Below are positions 24,922 through 33,744 of a DNA stretch of 41,581 bases, in pieces; positions within the stretch are counted from its first letter, which is position 1; each line of letters opens with the position of its first letter. Position numbers and translations under genes: made by a program. The notes under the pieces were generated by a model that did no database searches, was not told where the DNA came from, and saw only the letters and a program-made list of their open reading frames with translations. This DNA comes from Pseudobdellovibrionaceae bacterium (GTDB lineage Bacteria > Bdellovibrionota > Bdellovibrionia > Bdellovibrionales > UBA1609), in the NCBI GenBank assembly GCA_947444305.1, contig CANEZP010000022.1, forward strand, positions 1 to 41,581. The letters run 5' to 3'.

Positions 24922-26783
24922 GCGCCCTTGCGCTTGCCGAATAGGTTTTCGACCACGCTCGCGACTTCACGCAAAATCTCTCGGTTGGCGCTTTTGTTTT
25001 TCTCTAATTGCGCGACCAAATCTTTCAGCTCGTGCTTCGCGATGCTCATGCGCGGATCCAAGATGTGCGCCGTACGGAAAGCCTGAAGCGCTTTCGCGAA
25101 CTGACCCTTATTGCGGAAGTACACTCCACGCGCCATCATGAACGCGGGTGAGTGCCGCTCTTCCGGCGCCACTTGTTCGAGATTAAGGCCCGAGTAATTG
25201 CGTTCGGTTTTCAAGCCGGCCCAAATCCGGTACGAACGTAGATCGCGGAATTCCAGTTTGCGGTCCATCAACGATTGCAGCTTTTTGGCCGCTTCTTTTG
25301 CGTGACCGCATTGCAATTCTAAAATCGCCGCGCGAAAGACCGGCTCGTTTTCGAGCATGCTTTGCGACCGTTTGTTCTGCATCAGGATCATGTACTTCGC
25401 GCGCAAGGTGTCGTCGGATAAAGTCTTATAAGCATTCTCGATGAGCTGGAACACCTTCGTGCATTTGATCAACACGGACGGCGGGCAGTGTGCGGGTAGG
25501 GTTTGCGGATCGAAGGATGACTTTAGCTCCGCGTAAGCGCGGTTCATCTCTTGCGAGTGCGCTTTTTCGCCCACGCCTAAAATTTGGAAAAAGTTTTGAT
25601 CGGCAAAATCTTTCTGCATTTGATTAAGACGGGCTTCCAAGAAACTGAAGTCTTCGCTCTCGTCCGATTTCATGCCGAAGTAAGCTTCGCGGTAAAGCAA
25701 CTGGCGGAACAAGAACGGCAAATCTTCGGCGTCCTGAAACTGCTCGGAAGACAGTAGGTTGTTTAACGTCGCCGAGTCGGTGAGGGTCGCGTGGTAATTT
25801 CCTTGAATTTGGTAAGCGCCCCAAGCGGTCATCGCGGTTCGCATCCAATCCAAGTCAATTTTCGAGCGTATCCAATCTTCCATCAAATCATCGAAGCGGG
25901 TCAGATTGAGGGCGTAATCCGGTTTAGGAAATTTGTGCGGCGTCCACTGGAGCGACACGACCGAATTCTGTACGCACTGGGAAAGGCGTAGTGCCAATTG
26001 CTCTTCCATAATCACGTTGATTGCGTGCGGGCTTAACGACATCGAGTCGATTAATTTTTGCCCAAGCAACTTCGCCGTGGGATCGCGCAATGCCTCGAGC
26101 ACCTCATCGGGTGATACGAAACCGTAGCCGACCGCCAAACCACCGAAGTAGGTGTCTTTGTCGGGCGTGCGAACCGAGAACACGCGTCCGTCGTAAAACA
26201 TGATCGAGTTCACGTCACCGATCGCGGTGATCAAAGTAAGTTCGCCGCTCAGCCGTGTTTTTTGCAAGCTCTTGAGCAACATCGGAACGTGGAAGGCGTG
26301 CATCGTCGGTTCGTTCTCGATCAACGCGACGAGTTCTTCATCGCTCAAAGGCTTTTGCGTGTAGAGCGTCAATAGCGGGGGATCATCGTTCTCGGCGAGT
26401 TCGGTGGCGAACGCGTTATCCACGTGGCCGAGCATTTCTTCGAGGTCGAACGGTTTTGTGAGAAAAGCGACGGCCTTAGTACGCTCACTCGCATCTTTGA
26501 TGAACGCTTTGTCTTTGTAGATGCCGCTGTAGAGAATAATTTTTGGTTTGTGATTTACGCTGAGTTCGGTCAGTTCCTCGGCGAGGTCAACGCCGTTCAT
26601 CTTGGGCAGCAAACAATCGATCACGAGGCAGTGAAATTCTTGGCGCTGCGCTAAGGTCAAAGCGGCGACGCTGCTCTTTGACCACGTTGCAGAATAGCCT
26701 TTACGTTTGAAGGCCTCTTCGAGTGCCTTGCCCTGCGTAGTTTCATCATCGACTATAAGCACGTGGATTCTATTGCGTTTCAT
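24918..26783 (-). CDS. Response regulator: REC, DUF4388/PATAN, J-like and TPR domains
   Basis: This is a 621-residue cytoplasmic signalling protein. Residues 6-125 are a complete receiver: acidic D12/D13, phosphoacceptor D56 in VIDCLLPKMNG, ILYSG and FLTKPF. Residues about 165-275 look like DUF4388/PATAN (SGELTLITAIGDVNSIMFYDGRVF, then GGLAVGYGFVSPDEVLEALRD). Residues about 400-475 resemble a DnaJ J-domain (NFFQILGVGEKAHSQEMNRAYAEL, and IENAYKTLSDDTLRAKYM), but the HPD tripeptide is replaced by FDP. The C-terminus (480-600) has TPR helices (FMMARGVYFRNKGQFAKALQAFRTAHILDPRM). The stop overlaps that of the pseudo-receiver gene. Similar layouts occur in Bdellovibrio and Myxococcus relatives; the output is unknown. 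The start is an ATG. Confidence 0.85.
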   Translation of the reverse strand: MKRNRIHVLIVDDETTQGKALEEAFKRKGYSATWSKSSVAALTLAQRQEFHCLVIDCLLPKMNGVDLAEELTELSVNHKPKIILYSGIYKDKAFIKDASERTKAVAFLTKPFDLEEMLGHVDNAFATELAENDDPPLLTLYTQKPLSDEELVALIENEPTMHAFHVPMLLKSLQKTRLSGELTLITAIGDVNSIMFYDGRVFSVRTPDKDTYFGGLAVGYGFVSPDEVLEALRDPTAKLLGQKLIDSMSLSPHAINVIMEEQLALRLSQCVQNSVVSLQWTPHKFPKPDYALNLTRFDDLMEDWIRSKIDLDWMRTAMTAWGAYQIQGNYHATLTDSATLNNLLSSEQFQDAEDLPFLFRQLLYREAYFGMKSDESEDFSFLEARLNQMQKDFADQNFFQILGVGEKAHSQEMNRAYAELKSSFDPQTLPAHCPPSVLIKCTKVFQLIENAYKTLSDDTLRAKYMILMQNKRSQSMLENEPVFRAAILELQCGHAKEAAKKLQSLMDRKLEFRDLRSYRIWAGLKTERNYSGLNLEQVAPEERHSPAFMMARGVYFRNKGQFAKALQAFRTAHILDPRMSIAKHELKDLVAQLEKNKSANREILREVASVVENLFGKRKGA

Positions 26784-26907
26784 GCCTTATCTATCGGCAT
26801 TTAAGGCCGGGATATTGATCTATTTTAGGTTGCACCCGGTCGCCTTGACACGGTAATTTTAGGCCCCAGATTGAATAGGTCTGAGGGAACACTTAAAGGA
26901 GCATTTC

Positions 26908-27240
26908 ATGGGCACGACCACCACCCCGATTACCGACCAAAGTTTTGATAAAGATGTCCTACAATCGACCGTTCCGGTCCTCGTCGACTTTTGGGCAGAA
27001 TGGTGTGGACCTTGCCGCGCCCTGGGCCCGAAGCTCGAAGAAATCGCCGGCGAGATGAAGGACACGATCAAAATCGCTAAATTGAACGTCGACGAAAATC
27101 CCAACGCCCCCGCCAAATACGGCGTACGCGGTATCCCCACTTTGATCCTTTTCAAAAACGGCGTCGAAGTCGACCAAATCGTCGGCAACCACCCGAAAGA
27201 AAACATCAAAGCCCTATTAGAAAAATACTCGAAGACCTAA
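26908..27240 (+). CDS. trxA: Thioredoxin
   Basis: This is a cytoplasmic disulfide reductase. The active site WCGPCR is at about residues 31-36, preceded by VLVDFWAEW, and [12 protein letters not shown] carries the cis-proline (GIPT). The length of 110 is typical, with no signal peptide. The ATG has a strong AAAGGAG ribosome site. A TTGACA (26845-26850) could be its -35, although no good -10 sits at the usual spacing. A terminator starts 27 bases after the stop, so the gene is monocistronic. It is divergent from the REC-DUF4388 gene. Confidence 0.97.
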   Translation: MGTTTTPITDQSFDKDVLQSTVPVLVDFWAEWCGPCRALGPKLEEIAGEMKDTIKIAKLNVDENPNAPAKYGVRGIPTLILFKNGVEVDQIVGNHPKENIKALLEKYSKT

Positions 27241-27266
27241 CTCTTCCTGAAACAAGAAAACCACAA

Positions 27267-27295
27267 AAAAGGCTCGGCAACCCCCGGGCCTTTTG
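27267..27295 (+). terminator. Rho-independent terminator after trxA
   Basis: An 11-bp stem AAAAGGCTCGG / CCGGGCCTTTT (one T-G wobble) closes a 6-base loop and ends in TTTT. The preceding A-run makes it potentially bidirectional. The 150 bases after it (to 27443) are A/C-rich and show no gene or other signal. Confidence 0.85.
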
Positions 27296-27443
27296 CACAT
27301 GTGCCCCTCCAAGCCAAAGTTTACAGCTCAAAGCCCTATCGCGGCAGCGCACCACTTAAGCGAGACCCTCCATAAGAAGCCCTCCGAACCGTCCTCCACC
27401 TATCCCACAAAAAAAGACAAAAAAATCCTCCCACCTTCTCAAT

Positions 27444-27469
27444 TTCCTACGCCGCGGACGGCGTAGGAA
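27444..27469. repeat. Perfect hairpin upstream of the transposase gene
   Basis: TTCCTACGCCG and CGGCGTAGGAA form an 11-bp perfect stem around CGGA. It sits 38 bases before the start codon of the RAYT-like gene. GTAGG within the stem recalls the GTAG tetranucleotide at REP elements, but that is a weak resemblance. There is no T-run, so it is not a standard terminator. Confidence 0.7.
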
Positions 27470-27506
27470 GGCCCCTGCCAGGACGCTCAGAAGTTGCGCC
27501 AAGAAG

Positions 27507-28121
27507 ATGGGGCCATCAAAGACGCAGCCTATGCCCCAAGAAAATCAAATAAATTCAGTATATAGCGGGAGCGATGGTTTGCTAGAAGCTTTCATGGCGC
27601 GAAAAGCACAACAAGAATTTAGCGGCAACGGCTTTAAAAAACCCGCCGATTGCTTTGGCGGCGCACTGCTCAAAGGAAATCCGAAGGGCGCGCGCCCGTT
27701 AGAATCTAAGCTGCCGATACACCTCACTTTGAGAGCTACGAAAAGCGTGCTCCGCCTGCCTAAGACGTATTCTACGGTGAATAAATTAATCTACGCAGTC
27801 GCGCGTAAGCACGGCGTGAAAATTTATAAGCTCGCGAACGTAGGTAATCATCTGCACCTCGCGATCAAGATCCCAAAAGTAGGGCGGTGGGCGGCGTTCA
27901 TTCGAGAGTTGACCGGCCGGATCGGTCTCGCGCTAAAGTCGCGGATGGGTGGGATTAGGCTGTGGAAGTACCGGCCGCACACCCGAATTATCCGCGGGTG
28001 GCGTAAGGCGTTTTCGACGGTGAAAGAGTACATCGAATTGAATCAGTGGGAAGCCGAAGGTTTTATCTCACGCAAAGATATAAAGACGCTGAAGGATTTG
28101 CGTTTGATCTTCGACGGCTAG
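27507..28121 (+). CDS. IS200/RAYT-like Y1 transposase (HUH family)
   Basis: This is a single-strand HUH nuclease of the REP-associated tyrosine transposase kind. LPIHLTLRA and the HUH motif NHLHLAIKI (about residues 113-121) match the Y1_Tnp fold. FSTVKEYIELNQWEAEGF holds the candidate nucleophile tyrosine (in KEYIELN), where the family usually reads Y(V/I)xLNP. The 65 residues before the domain are polar and unrecognised. The catalytic elements look complete, so it may be active or domesticated. A perfect hairpin precedes it and a 24-bp palindrome starts at its stop. A weaker pair, GGCCCC (27470) with GGGGCC (27509), could mask the start codon. No target-site duplication or second copy is visible here. 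Confidence 0.82.
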   Translation: MGPSKTQPMPQENQINSVYSGSDGLLEAFMARKAQQEFSGNGFKKPADCFGGALLKGNPKGARPLESKLPIHLTLRATKSVLRLPKTYSTVNKLIYAVARKHGVKIYKLANVGNHLHLAIKIPKVGRWAAFIRELTGRIGLALKSRMGGIRLWKYRPHTRIIRGWRKAFSTVKEYIELNQWEAEGFISRKDIKTLKDLRLIFDG

Positions 28122-28145
28122 CCGCTAGTTGCCGGCAACTAGCGG
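28122..28145. repeat. Perfect 24-bp palindrome at convergent stop codons
   Basis: CCGCTAGTTGCC is followed immediately by its reverse complement GGCAACTAGCGG. It starts one base after the transposase TAG and contains the TAG stop of the opposing exported-protein gene. A second, 10-bp palindrome (CGGCTAGCCG, 28115-28124) overlaps its left edge. No T-run follows on either side, so a REP-like or transposase-recognition role is at least as likely as termination. Confidence 0.85.
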
Positions 28146-29035
28146 GTGTCGATCTGCACGTGAACCGTAAAGCCGGGGTGGGCCGGCGTTAAAAACCGCG
28201 CTTCCCAAACGTAATCGCCGACGAGCCGCGCTGAACCTTCGAGGCGTTCGAGTTTAAGCGCGCGTTTGCCGGTGTATTCTTTTTCGTTGAGCAGCCAAAC
28301 CTTTAAGTACTCGGCGACGAGCTCCGGCGGGTGCGACCATGGCCGCGTGAACATTGAGGAGTCGGTGGTAACCAAGCTCTCGCCGTATCCGTCGGTGTAA
28401 ATCAGCTTCGAAATAAAAACGAGTTTGATCTCACGCTGGCCGGAAACTAAAGCCTCCCAAATTAAATCACGGGCCGTGCGCGCTAAACAGGCAAAGGCAA
28501 AACCGCCGGTGAGATAAGCGGTTCGAACAACCGGCGTGGGTGAAAGTCTCCCGCCGGGCGAATATTGGTACAGCGGCGCCGGCGAAAGCAGCGCAGTCGT
28601 CTCGATGCGGAAGTCGGAGCTGGCGATAATCATACGCGGGATATCTTGGAGATCAGGTTCAGCCCGCAAGGACTCCGCAATCTTATTCTCAAAATCTTCG
28701 TCGAGGGCGTGCGTAACGAAGAGCATTTTGTCGATGGGAATGCCGGCCGTAACTTTAGCTTGCAGCGGCGCCAATTCAGGATTGAGCACCGGGAAAACTC
28801 CCGGGACCGCGGCAAAGTTGCGGACTTCGATTTCGTTATCTAAAAGTTCTTGCGCCGTGGGCTGCCCAAACCAACCGGGGAACGCCGACTGTAGAAGCGC
28901 TTTTTGACCGGCGTCCAGATTTAACAAAGCTTCGCAAACGGATCGTGGATCGACCGGCTTGTTCATCGCGCCGGCAGTGAAGCAAACGGCGCTAAAAACA
29001 GACGCCACAATAAATTTTATAGCAAGATGACGCAA
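28139..29035 (-). CDS. Exported protein of unknown function
   Basis: The 298-residue product has a signal peptide (MRHLAIKFIVASVFSAVCFTAGA, cut near residue 23). The mature protein starts NKPVDPRSVCEALLNLDAGQKALLQ and has no domain that I recognise. It is beta-mixed, with hydrophobic stretches such as LVFISKLIYTDGYGE, and contains three cysteines. There is no lipobox or additional membrane span, so it is probably periplasmic or released. It lies 47 bases downstream of rodA on the same strand and could be read through from the mre operon, since no terminator separates them. The stop lies inside the 24-bp palindrome. The function is unknown. Confidence 0.72.
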   Translation of the reverse strand: MRHLAIKFIVASVFSAVCFTAGAMNKPVDPRSVCEALLNLDAGQKALLQSAFPGWFGQPTAQELLDNEIEVRNFAAVPGVFPVLNPELAPLQAKVTAGIPIDKMLFVTHALDEDFENKIAESLRAEPDLQDIPRMIIASSDFRIETTALLSPAPLYQYSPGGRLSPTPVVRTAYLTGGFAFACLARTARDLIWEALVSGQREIKLVFISKLIYTDGYGESLVTTDSSMFTRPWSHPPELVAEYLKVWLLNEKEYTGKRALKLERLEGSARLVGDYVWEARFLTPAHPGFTVHVQIDTR

Positions 29036-29082
29036 AAGCGGTTCCCTATGTGGTTTCCCGCTTTATAAGGCAAGCGTTGTGC

Positions 29083-30225
29083 CTAGAACAAGTACCGGCG
29101 ATACGCGACGCTTGAGATCAAGCCGAGCCCGGTCATGGTCGTTAGCAAACTCGAACCGCCGTAACTTAGAAGCGGTAAGGGGACGCCCACGATAGGTAAT
29201 ATTCCGATGACCATCCCCATGTTGACGAACACCGCCCAGAACAAATAGCTAAAGACGCCCACCACCATCAGCGCGCCGGCTTTATCGCGGGCGGAAATGG
29301 CGATCCGCACCGCCATCAGGTAGAGAATCACGAATAATCCCAGCGTCGTAGCGCTGCCGATGAATCCGTGTTCTTCGCTTAAGACCGAGAAGATAAAATC
29401 GGTGTGACGTTCGGGCAAAAACTCGAGCTGGCTTTGCGTGCCTTTGCGAAAACCTTTACCGAGAACCTTGCCGCTCCCGACGGCAATCTTAGACTGAATC
29501 GAGTTGTAGCCCGTGCCGCGTGGGTCCCGGCCCGGAGATAAAAAAGTGAGAACCCGATTTTTTTGGTAATCACGGAGCGCGAAATTCCAAACGATCGGCG
29601 CCGCCACGACCGCCACGATCGCGGTAAAGATCAAGATACCTTTGCGAACGCCGACGAAGATCAGCATCGAGCCCGTGATCGCGAGCAACATCATCGCCGT
29701 ACCCAAATCGGGTTGTTTAACGACGAGAACGAAGGGCACGAAGAAGAGCGCCGCGGGAAGCGCCAATTCGGCTAGTCCCATGCCTTTTGGATAAGTGCGG
29801 GTGGATAGAATTTTGGCCAGCACGATGACCATGATCCCCTTCATCGTTTCCGATGGCTGGTACCTAAAAAATCCGAGATCGATCCAGCGGGTCGCGCCGA
29901 GCGAAGTCTTACCGAACAACTCCACGAAAACGAGCGCGCCGATGTTTAGACCGTACAAGATGTAGGCGATGCGCACGAAGAATTTGTAATCGATCATCGT
30001 GACCGCGAGGAAGACGGACCAACCCACGCTTAACCACGCGAGCTGCATCCAAAACAAATCCATTTTGTCTTTTGAAAACGCACCGTGGGTGGCGCTGTAA
30101 AGATTGATCAGTCCGATCAAATTCAGGGCGAGGATAACGAAGGCAAAATTTAAATCGAGGCGCGAGAAACGGTTTCGTTCTTCAACGTTGAGACCGGCGT
30201 TCAGTAACTCTGGTCCTAATCTCAC
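29083..30225 (-). CDS. rodA: Peptidoglycan glycosyltransferase RodA (SEDS family)
   Basis: RodA polymerises lipid II glycan strands in the Rod elongation complex with PBP2. It shows about ten hydrophobic spans and SEDS motifs: KQPDLGTAMMLLAI, SGKVLGKGFRKGTQSQLEFLPERHTDFIFSVLSEEHGFIGS (with the catalytic-region aspartate in RHTDF), and the C-terminal GVPLPLLSYGGSSLLTTMTGLGLISSV. The length of 380 is normal. The start is GTG inside the mrdA stop (GTGA), after an N-terminal segment of about 20 cytoplasmic residues. It is the last core gene of the mreC-mreD-mrdA-rodA operon. Confidence 0.95.
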   Translation of the reverse strand: MRLGPELLNAGLNVEERNRFSRLDLNFAFVILALNLIGLINLYSATHGAFSKDKMDLFWMQLAWLSVGWSVFLAVTMIDYKFFVRIAYILYGLNIGALVFVELFGKTSLGATRWIDLGFFRYQPSETMKGIMVIVLAKILSTRTYPKGMGLAELALPAALFFVPFVLVVKQPDLGTAMMLLAITGSMLIFVGVRKGILIFTAIVAVVAAPIVWNFALRDYQKNRVLTFLSPGRDPRGTGYNSIQSKIAVGSGKVLGKGFRKGTQSQLEFLPERHTDFIFSVLSEEHGFIGSATTLGLFVILYLMAVRIAISARDKAGALMVVGVFSYLFWAVFVNMGMVIGILPIVGVPLPLLSYGGSSLLTTMTGLGLISSVAYRRYLF

Positions 30226-32237
30226 TCGGCCTCCTCGATCACGCCCGCGGGCACCGGTACGGGTTTCGGCGCGGCTTTTTTGCCGGCCTTAAGCGCCTTT
30301 TTCTCGAGCGCGGCTTTCGCCAGCTCGGGATGGTATTTATCGAAGTAGGCGGTCATTACGTCGTGCACGATGGGCGCACCGCCGCGCGCGCCCGAGCACG
30401 AGTGCTGCGCAAGTACGGCTACGGTAATCTCGGGATTTTCAACGGGCGCGAAGGCGACGAACCAACCGTGGTGACGCTGAGTGATCGGACGGGAGTCACA
30501 ACGATTATAAATTTCGTCGGCCGAGAACGAGCGGACTTGGGTCGTGCCGGTTTTGCCGGCCATTTCTACGCCTTCGAGCCGGGAAGCGCGCGCCGTTCCG
30601 CCTTCGCCTTCGACCACGCGGCGCATACCTTCTTTGACCGCTTTAAAAGTCGACTTGTCGATGATCACGCCGTACTCGTTCGGTTCACTCGCGTCGCGCA
30701 CAAGCTGCGGCTGGAATTCTTGAATGACGGTGGAATCTTGACCCAAGATTTTTTTGATCAAGAAAGGTTTAAAAACCTTTCCGTCTTGCCCGATGGCATT
30801 GTACGCGACCGCCATTTGCAATGCCGTCACGAGCACGAAGCCTTGGCCGATGGCGTTCGATAAGTTTTCGCCGGGTTGCCACTCTTCGCCAAGTTTCTTC
30901 ACTTTCCATTCGGAAGTCGGGATAAGGCCCGAAACTTCGTGGGTCATCGATATGCCGGTCTTCGCGCCTAAGCCCAAAACCTTCGCGTAGGGCGCGAGCC
31001 GATCGATACCGAGCTGAATGCCCATCTTATAAAAGAAAACGTTCGAGGATACTTCGATCGCCTTAACGATGTTGATCATCCCGTTATTAGTTTTGTGTGA
31101 CTCGTGATAAACGCGGCGGCCGAACTTCAAGGTGCCGGGCGCATTCACCAGGCTCGTGGGCGTTACGATCTTTTCCGAGATGGCGGCCAAGGCCACGATC
31201 GGCTTAAAGGTCGAACCCGGCGAGAAGTGATCTTGGATGACTTTGTTTCGGAGAGGTCTGAACGGATCGTTGATCAGCTGTGCCCAAATCTGCGGCGGAA
31301 TCCCGGTCGAAAAATTGTTCGGATCGTAAGACGGCGTGTTCACCCAAGCGAGAATCTCGCCGTTGCTTTTCATGACGATGACGCCGCCGATACGCGGGCC
31401 GACGGCATCTTGGCGGTTCATCGCTTTGTAGGCCGCTTCTTGCAAATCTTTATCGATCGTTAATACAAGGTTGTGACCGGGCATGGCGGGCAGGGGTTTG
31501 AAGCCGAAGTAATTTGGATTGTCGCTAGGCGCTTCGCGGCCGCGCGCGTCCACTTCGACGAAAGCGACGCCGTCCTTGCCGCGAATCGTGGTGTCCCACG
31601 TTTCTTCGAGGCCGCTCTTACCGATAATGTCCCCTTGATCGAAGGCGAACTTACCCTGGTAAAATTCATTAAACTTCGGGATTTGTTCGCGCGAAATCTC
31701 GGCGACGTAACCGAAAAGCTGCGCGCCATTTTCGGCAAGGTTGTAGTAGCGCAGGATAGATTCGTTCAAGTTTAAGCCCGGGAAGTCCCAGCGCAAAAGT
31801 TTAAGGCGGAAGAATTCTTCAAAGGTGAGGTTGTCTTTAATCTTCACCGCGCGGAACGGGCCGTCGCGGCGTTGCGTTTTACGAACGAGGTCGACGATCT
31901 GCTTGCCCGGCTGACCGATCACCTGACCGACGGCTTCCGAAGTTTCTTCTAATTTCTTGGCGTATTGGGGCGAGATCGAAGCGTCGAAACCCGGAAGGTT
32001 ATCGACCAGCACGCGGTTCTCACGGTCGAGAAAAAGGCCGCGCGGGGAGGGCAGCTTCGACTCTTTCACCCGGTTCTTTTCGGAAACCTGGCGCAGCTCC
32101 GTTCCCAGCATAATCTGCAAAAACCAAAGCCGGCCCAAGATCAGCGTGCAGCAAATTAAAATAATTCCGTAAAGAATCTTATAGCGGGGCTGATATTCGC
32201 GCGCTTCCTCTTCGGAAGTTTGTAGGAAATCACTCAT
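30222..32237 (-). CDS. mrdA: Penicillin-binding protein 2 (transpeptidase)
   Basis: PBP2 is the class B transpeptidase that crosslinks peptidoglycan during elongation, paired with RodA. One N-terminal membrane span (ILYGIILICCTLILGRLWFL, about residues 20-40) precedes a pedestal domain with GLFLDRENRVLVDN. The transpeptidase domain has the active-site serine in SPGSTFKP (SxxK, near residue 340), SSN in VSSNVFFY (SxN) and KTGTTQV (KTG). At 671 residues it is slightly longer than E. coli PBP2 (633), with a lysine/alanine-rich C-terminal tail. The ATG overlaps the mreD stop as ATGA, and the rodA start overlaps its own stop, so all are translationally coupled. Confidence 0.95.
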   Translation of the reverse strand: MSDFLQTSEEEAREYQPRYKILYGIILICCTLILGRLWFLQIMLGTELRQVSEKNRVKESKLPSPRGLFLDRENRVLVDNLPGFDASISPQYAKKLEETSEAVGQVIGQPGKQIVDLVRKTQRRDGPFRAVKIKDNLTFEEFFRLKLLRWDFPGLNLNESILRYYNLAENGAQLFGYVAEISREQIPKFNEFYQGKFAFDQGDIIGKSGLEETWDTTIRGKDGVAFVEVDARGREAPSDNPNYFGFKPLPAMPGHNLVLTIDKDLQEAAYKAMNRQDAVGPRIGGVIVMKSNGEILAWVNTPSYDPNNFSTGIPPQIWAQLINDPFRPLRNKVIQDHFSPGSTFKPIVALAAISEKIVTPTSLVNAPGTLKFGRRVYHESHKTNNGMINIVKAIEVSSNVFFYKMGIQLGIDRLAPYAKVLGLGAKTGISMTHEVSGLIPTSEWKVKKLGEEWQPGENLSNAIGQGFVLVTALQMAVAYNAIGQDGKVFKPFLIKKILGQDSTVIQEFQPQLVRDASEPNEYGVIIDKSTFKAVKEGMRRVVEGEGGTARASRLEGVEMAGKTGTTQVRSFSADEIYNRCDSRPITQRHHGWFVAFAPVENPEITVAVLAQHSCSGARGGAPIVHDVMTAYFDKYHPELAKAALEKKALKAGKKAAPKPVPVPAGVIEEAE

Positions 32238-32773
32238 CGAGGACCCACCCGGCCTTCGGAGCCGGCGTCCATCAAGGAAACGCGGTCGTAGAATTGGTAG
32301 AGCCGGTAAACGGGAAAGCTAAACAGCATCGTTAAAAGCGCCGAGATCAACCAATCGAACACTTCGGGAATGAAAAGCGGATTCTTGTCGAACCAGCGTG
32401 AACAAAGCCAAAACAAGAACGGCGCCGCGAGCGAGGCCACGCCGACCATCAACATAAAGAACGTCGGACCGCCCCAGAACACGCGCTCACGAATCAATAT
32501 TAAGCTCAACATCAGCAACAACCCGTAAATCATCATCGCTTCGAACGGAAAAACGGTGAACGAAGAAAACACAAACGTAAGCAGGTAAGTCATCAGGGTG
32601 GCTTCCCACAGCGGGCGGGTAACGCTCATATAAACTAGTATTATTAACCACAGCATCGGCGCGGGGAAGCGGCCGAGCACCAAAAACCAAAGTGAAGTTT
32701 GAAACGCCGTGAAGAGCGCCGCGGTGGCCAGCATCAAAAATAAGCTAAGCGCCCAGTACCAAGGGATTTTCAA
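32234..32773 (-). CDS. mreD: Rod shape-determining protein MreD
   Basis: MreD is a small inner-membrane protein that links MreC to the elongation complex. The 179 residues hold five or six hydrophobic spans (WALSLFLMLATAALFTAF; MLWLIILVYMSV; MIYGLLLMLSLILI; FFMLMVGVASLAAPFLFWL; LISALLTMLFSFPVYRLYQF). The sequence is poorly conserved in this family, and the call rests strongly on its place between mreC and mrdA. The start is a TTG overlapping the mreC stop (TTGA). The length is close to E. coli MreD (162). Confidence 0.9.
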   Translation of the reverse strand: MKIPWYWALSLFLMLATAALFTAFQTSLWFLVLGRFPAPMLWLIILVYMSVTRPLWEATLMTYLLTFVFSSFTVFPFEAMMIYGLLLMLSLILIRERVFWGGPTFFMLMVGVASLAAPFLFWLCSRWFDKNPLFIPEVFDWLISALLTMLFSFPVYRLYQFYDRVSLMDAGSEGRVGPR

Positions 32774-33636
32774 TCTTCGGCTCCCACATCGGCATCCGGC
32801 GCTTTAGGCGTCAGATCTTGATGGTTCGCGTTTAAGACAATGAACAGCTCTTCGAGATTCAGCGGTTCGACCGCGGGTTTAATGCCGACCTCTTGAGTCA
32901 TGCCGTAACGGCTTTTGTCGATCGAGGTTACGGTGCCGATCGGAAAACCTTTGGGGAATAAATTGAACAAACCCGAAGTGACGACCAAATCGCCCACCTT
33001 CACGTCATCGCTTCGCTTAAGATAGCGAAGCCGGCAGTTCGTTCGGCTTATACCCTCAACGAGGCCCTGCGCCCGCGACCTTTGAACGAGTGCGTCAATC
33101 ACCGCGTAACGATCGGTGAGAAGCAAAATTTGCGAGGATTCGTTTTCGACCCGGAAAGTGTAACCGACGACGCCGCCGATGGTCAGCGCGGCCATATTTT
33201 TTTGCACACCGTGGCTCAACCCGCGATTGACCGTTATGGTGTTGTGATCCGGCAAGAGATCGCGCCCGATCACGCGTGCCGCCAATAAGTTCATTTTGTT
33301 CGCCTGCTTGAAACTGAGCAGGCCGTTGAGCCGTTCATTTTCAAGTTTTAGCTCGGTAAAGGCACTCAGCTGGGCGTTTAATTCGGCGAGTTGGCTCTTT
33401 AACTCCGCGTTCAATTTCTTCACGCCGATTAAATCCAAGTAGAGCGAAGTCGTGCCGCGCACTCCCGATGAAAACGACGAGAAGCCACGCTGTAGCGCAC
33501 TTCCGGCGAAGGTGAAGGGACGGGTGAACCACAATTCTTCTTCCGACTTTCGCTGCATGTTAATAGCGATCAACGGCAAAACAACTAAGGCTACGACTAA
33601 GAAGACTTTGCGCACATCAAAGGTGAAAAAGTTCAT
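32770..33636 (-). CDS. mreC: Rod shape-determining protein MreC
   Basis: MreC is a periplasmic scaffold, anchored in the inner membrane, that activates PBP2-RodA. It shows an N-terminal span (VFLVVALVVLPLIAINM), then a coiled coil (KKLNAELKSQLAELNAQLSAFTELKLENERLNGLL, about residues 75-110) and a beta-barrel domain with family motifs VIGRDLLPDHNTITVNRG, VGYTFRVENESSQILLLTDRYAVIDA and VGDLVVTSGLFNLFPKGFPIGTV. The length is 288. It is the first gene of the operon, divergent from the PpiD-like gene with a 108-base gap for the two promoters. No mreB precedes it. Confidence 0.95.
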   Translation of the reverse strand: MNFFTFDVRKVFLVVALVVLPLIAINMQRKSEEELWFTRPFTFAGSALQRGFSSFSSGVRGTTSLYLDLIGVKKLNAELKSQLAELNAQLSAFTELKLENERLNGLLSFKQANKMNLLAARVIGRDLLPDHNTITVNRGLSHGVQKNMAALTIGGVVGYTFRVENESSQILLLTDRYAVIDALVQRSRAQGLVEGISRTNCRLRYLKRSDDVKVGDLVVTSGLFNLFPKGFPIGTVTSIDKSRYGMTQEVGIKPAVEPLNLEELFIVLNANHQDLTPKAPDADVGAED

Positions 33637-33744
33637 TGGTAAAAGGCTAGGCTATCTAAATGCCTTGATCAACAATCTCCTTGAAAAAAGAGCGAAAACT
33701 TATGACTCTAGGAAACCTCACAAGCACATACGGAGATCCTTAAC

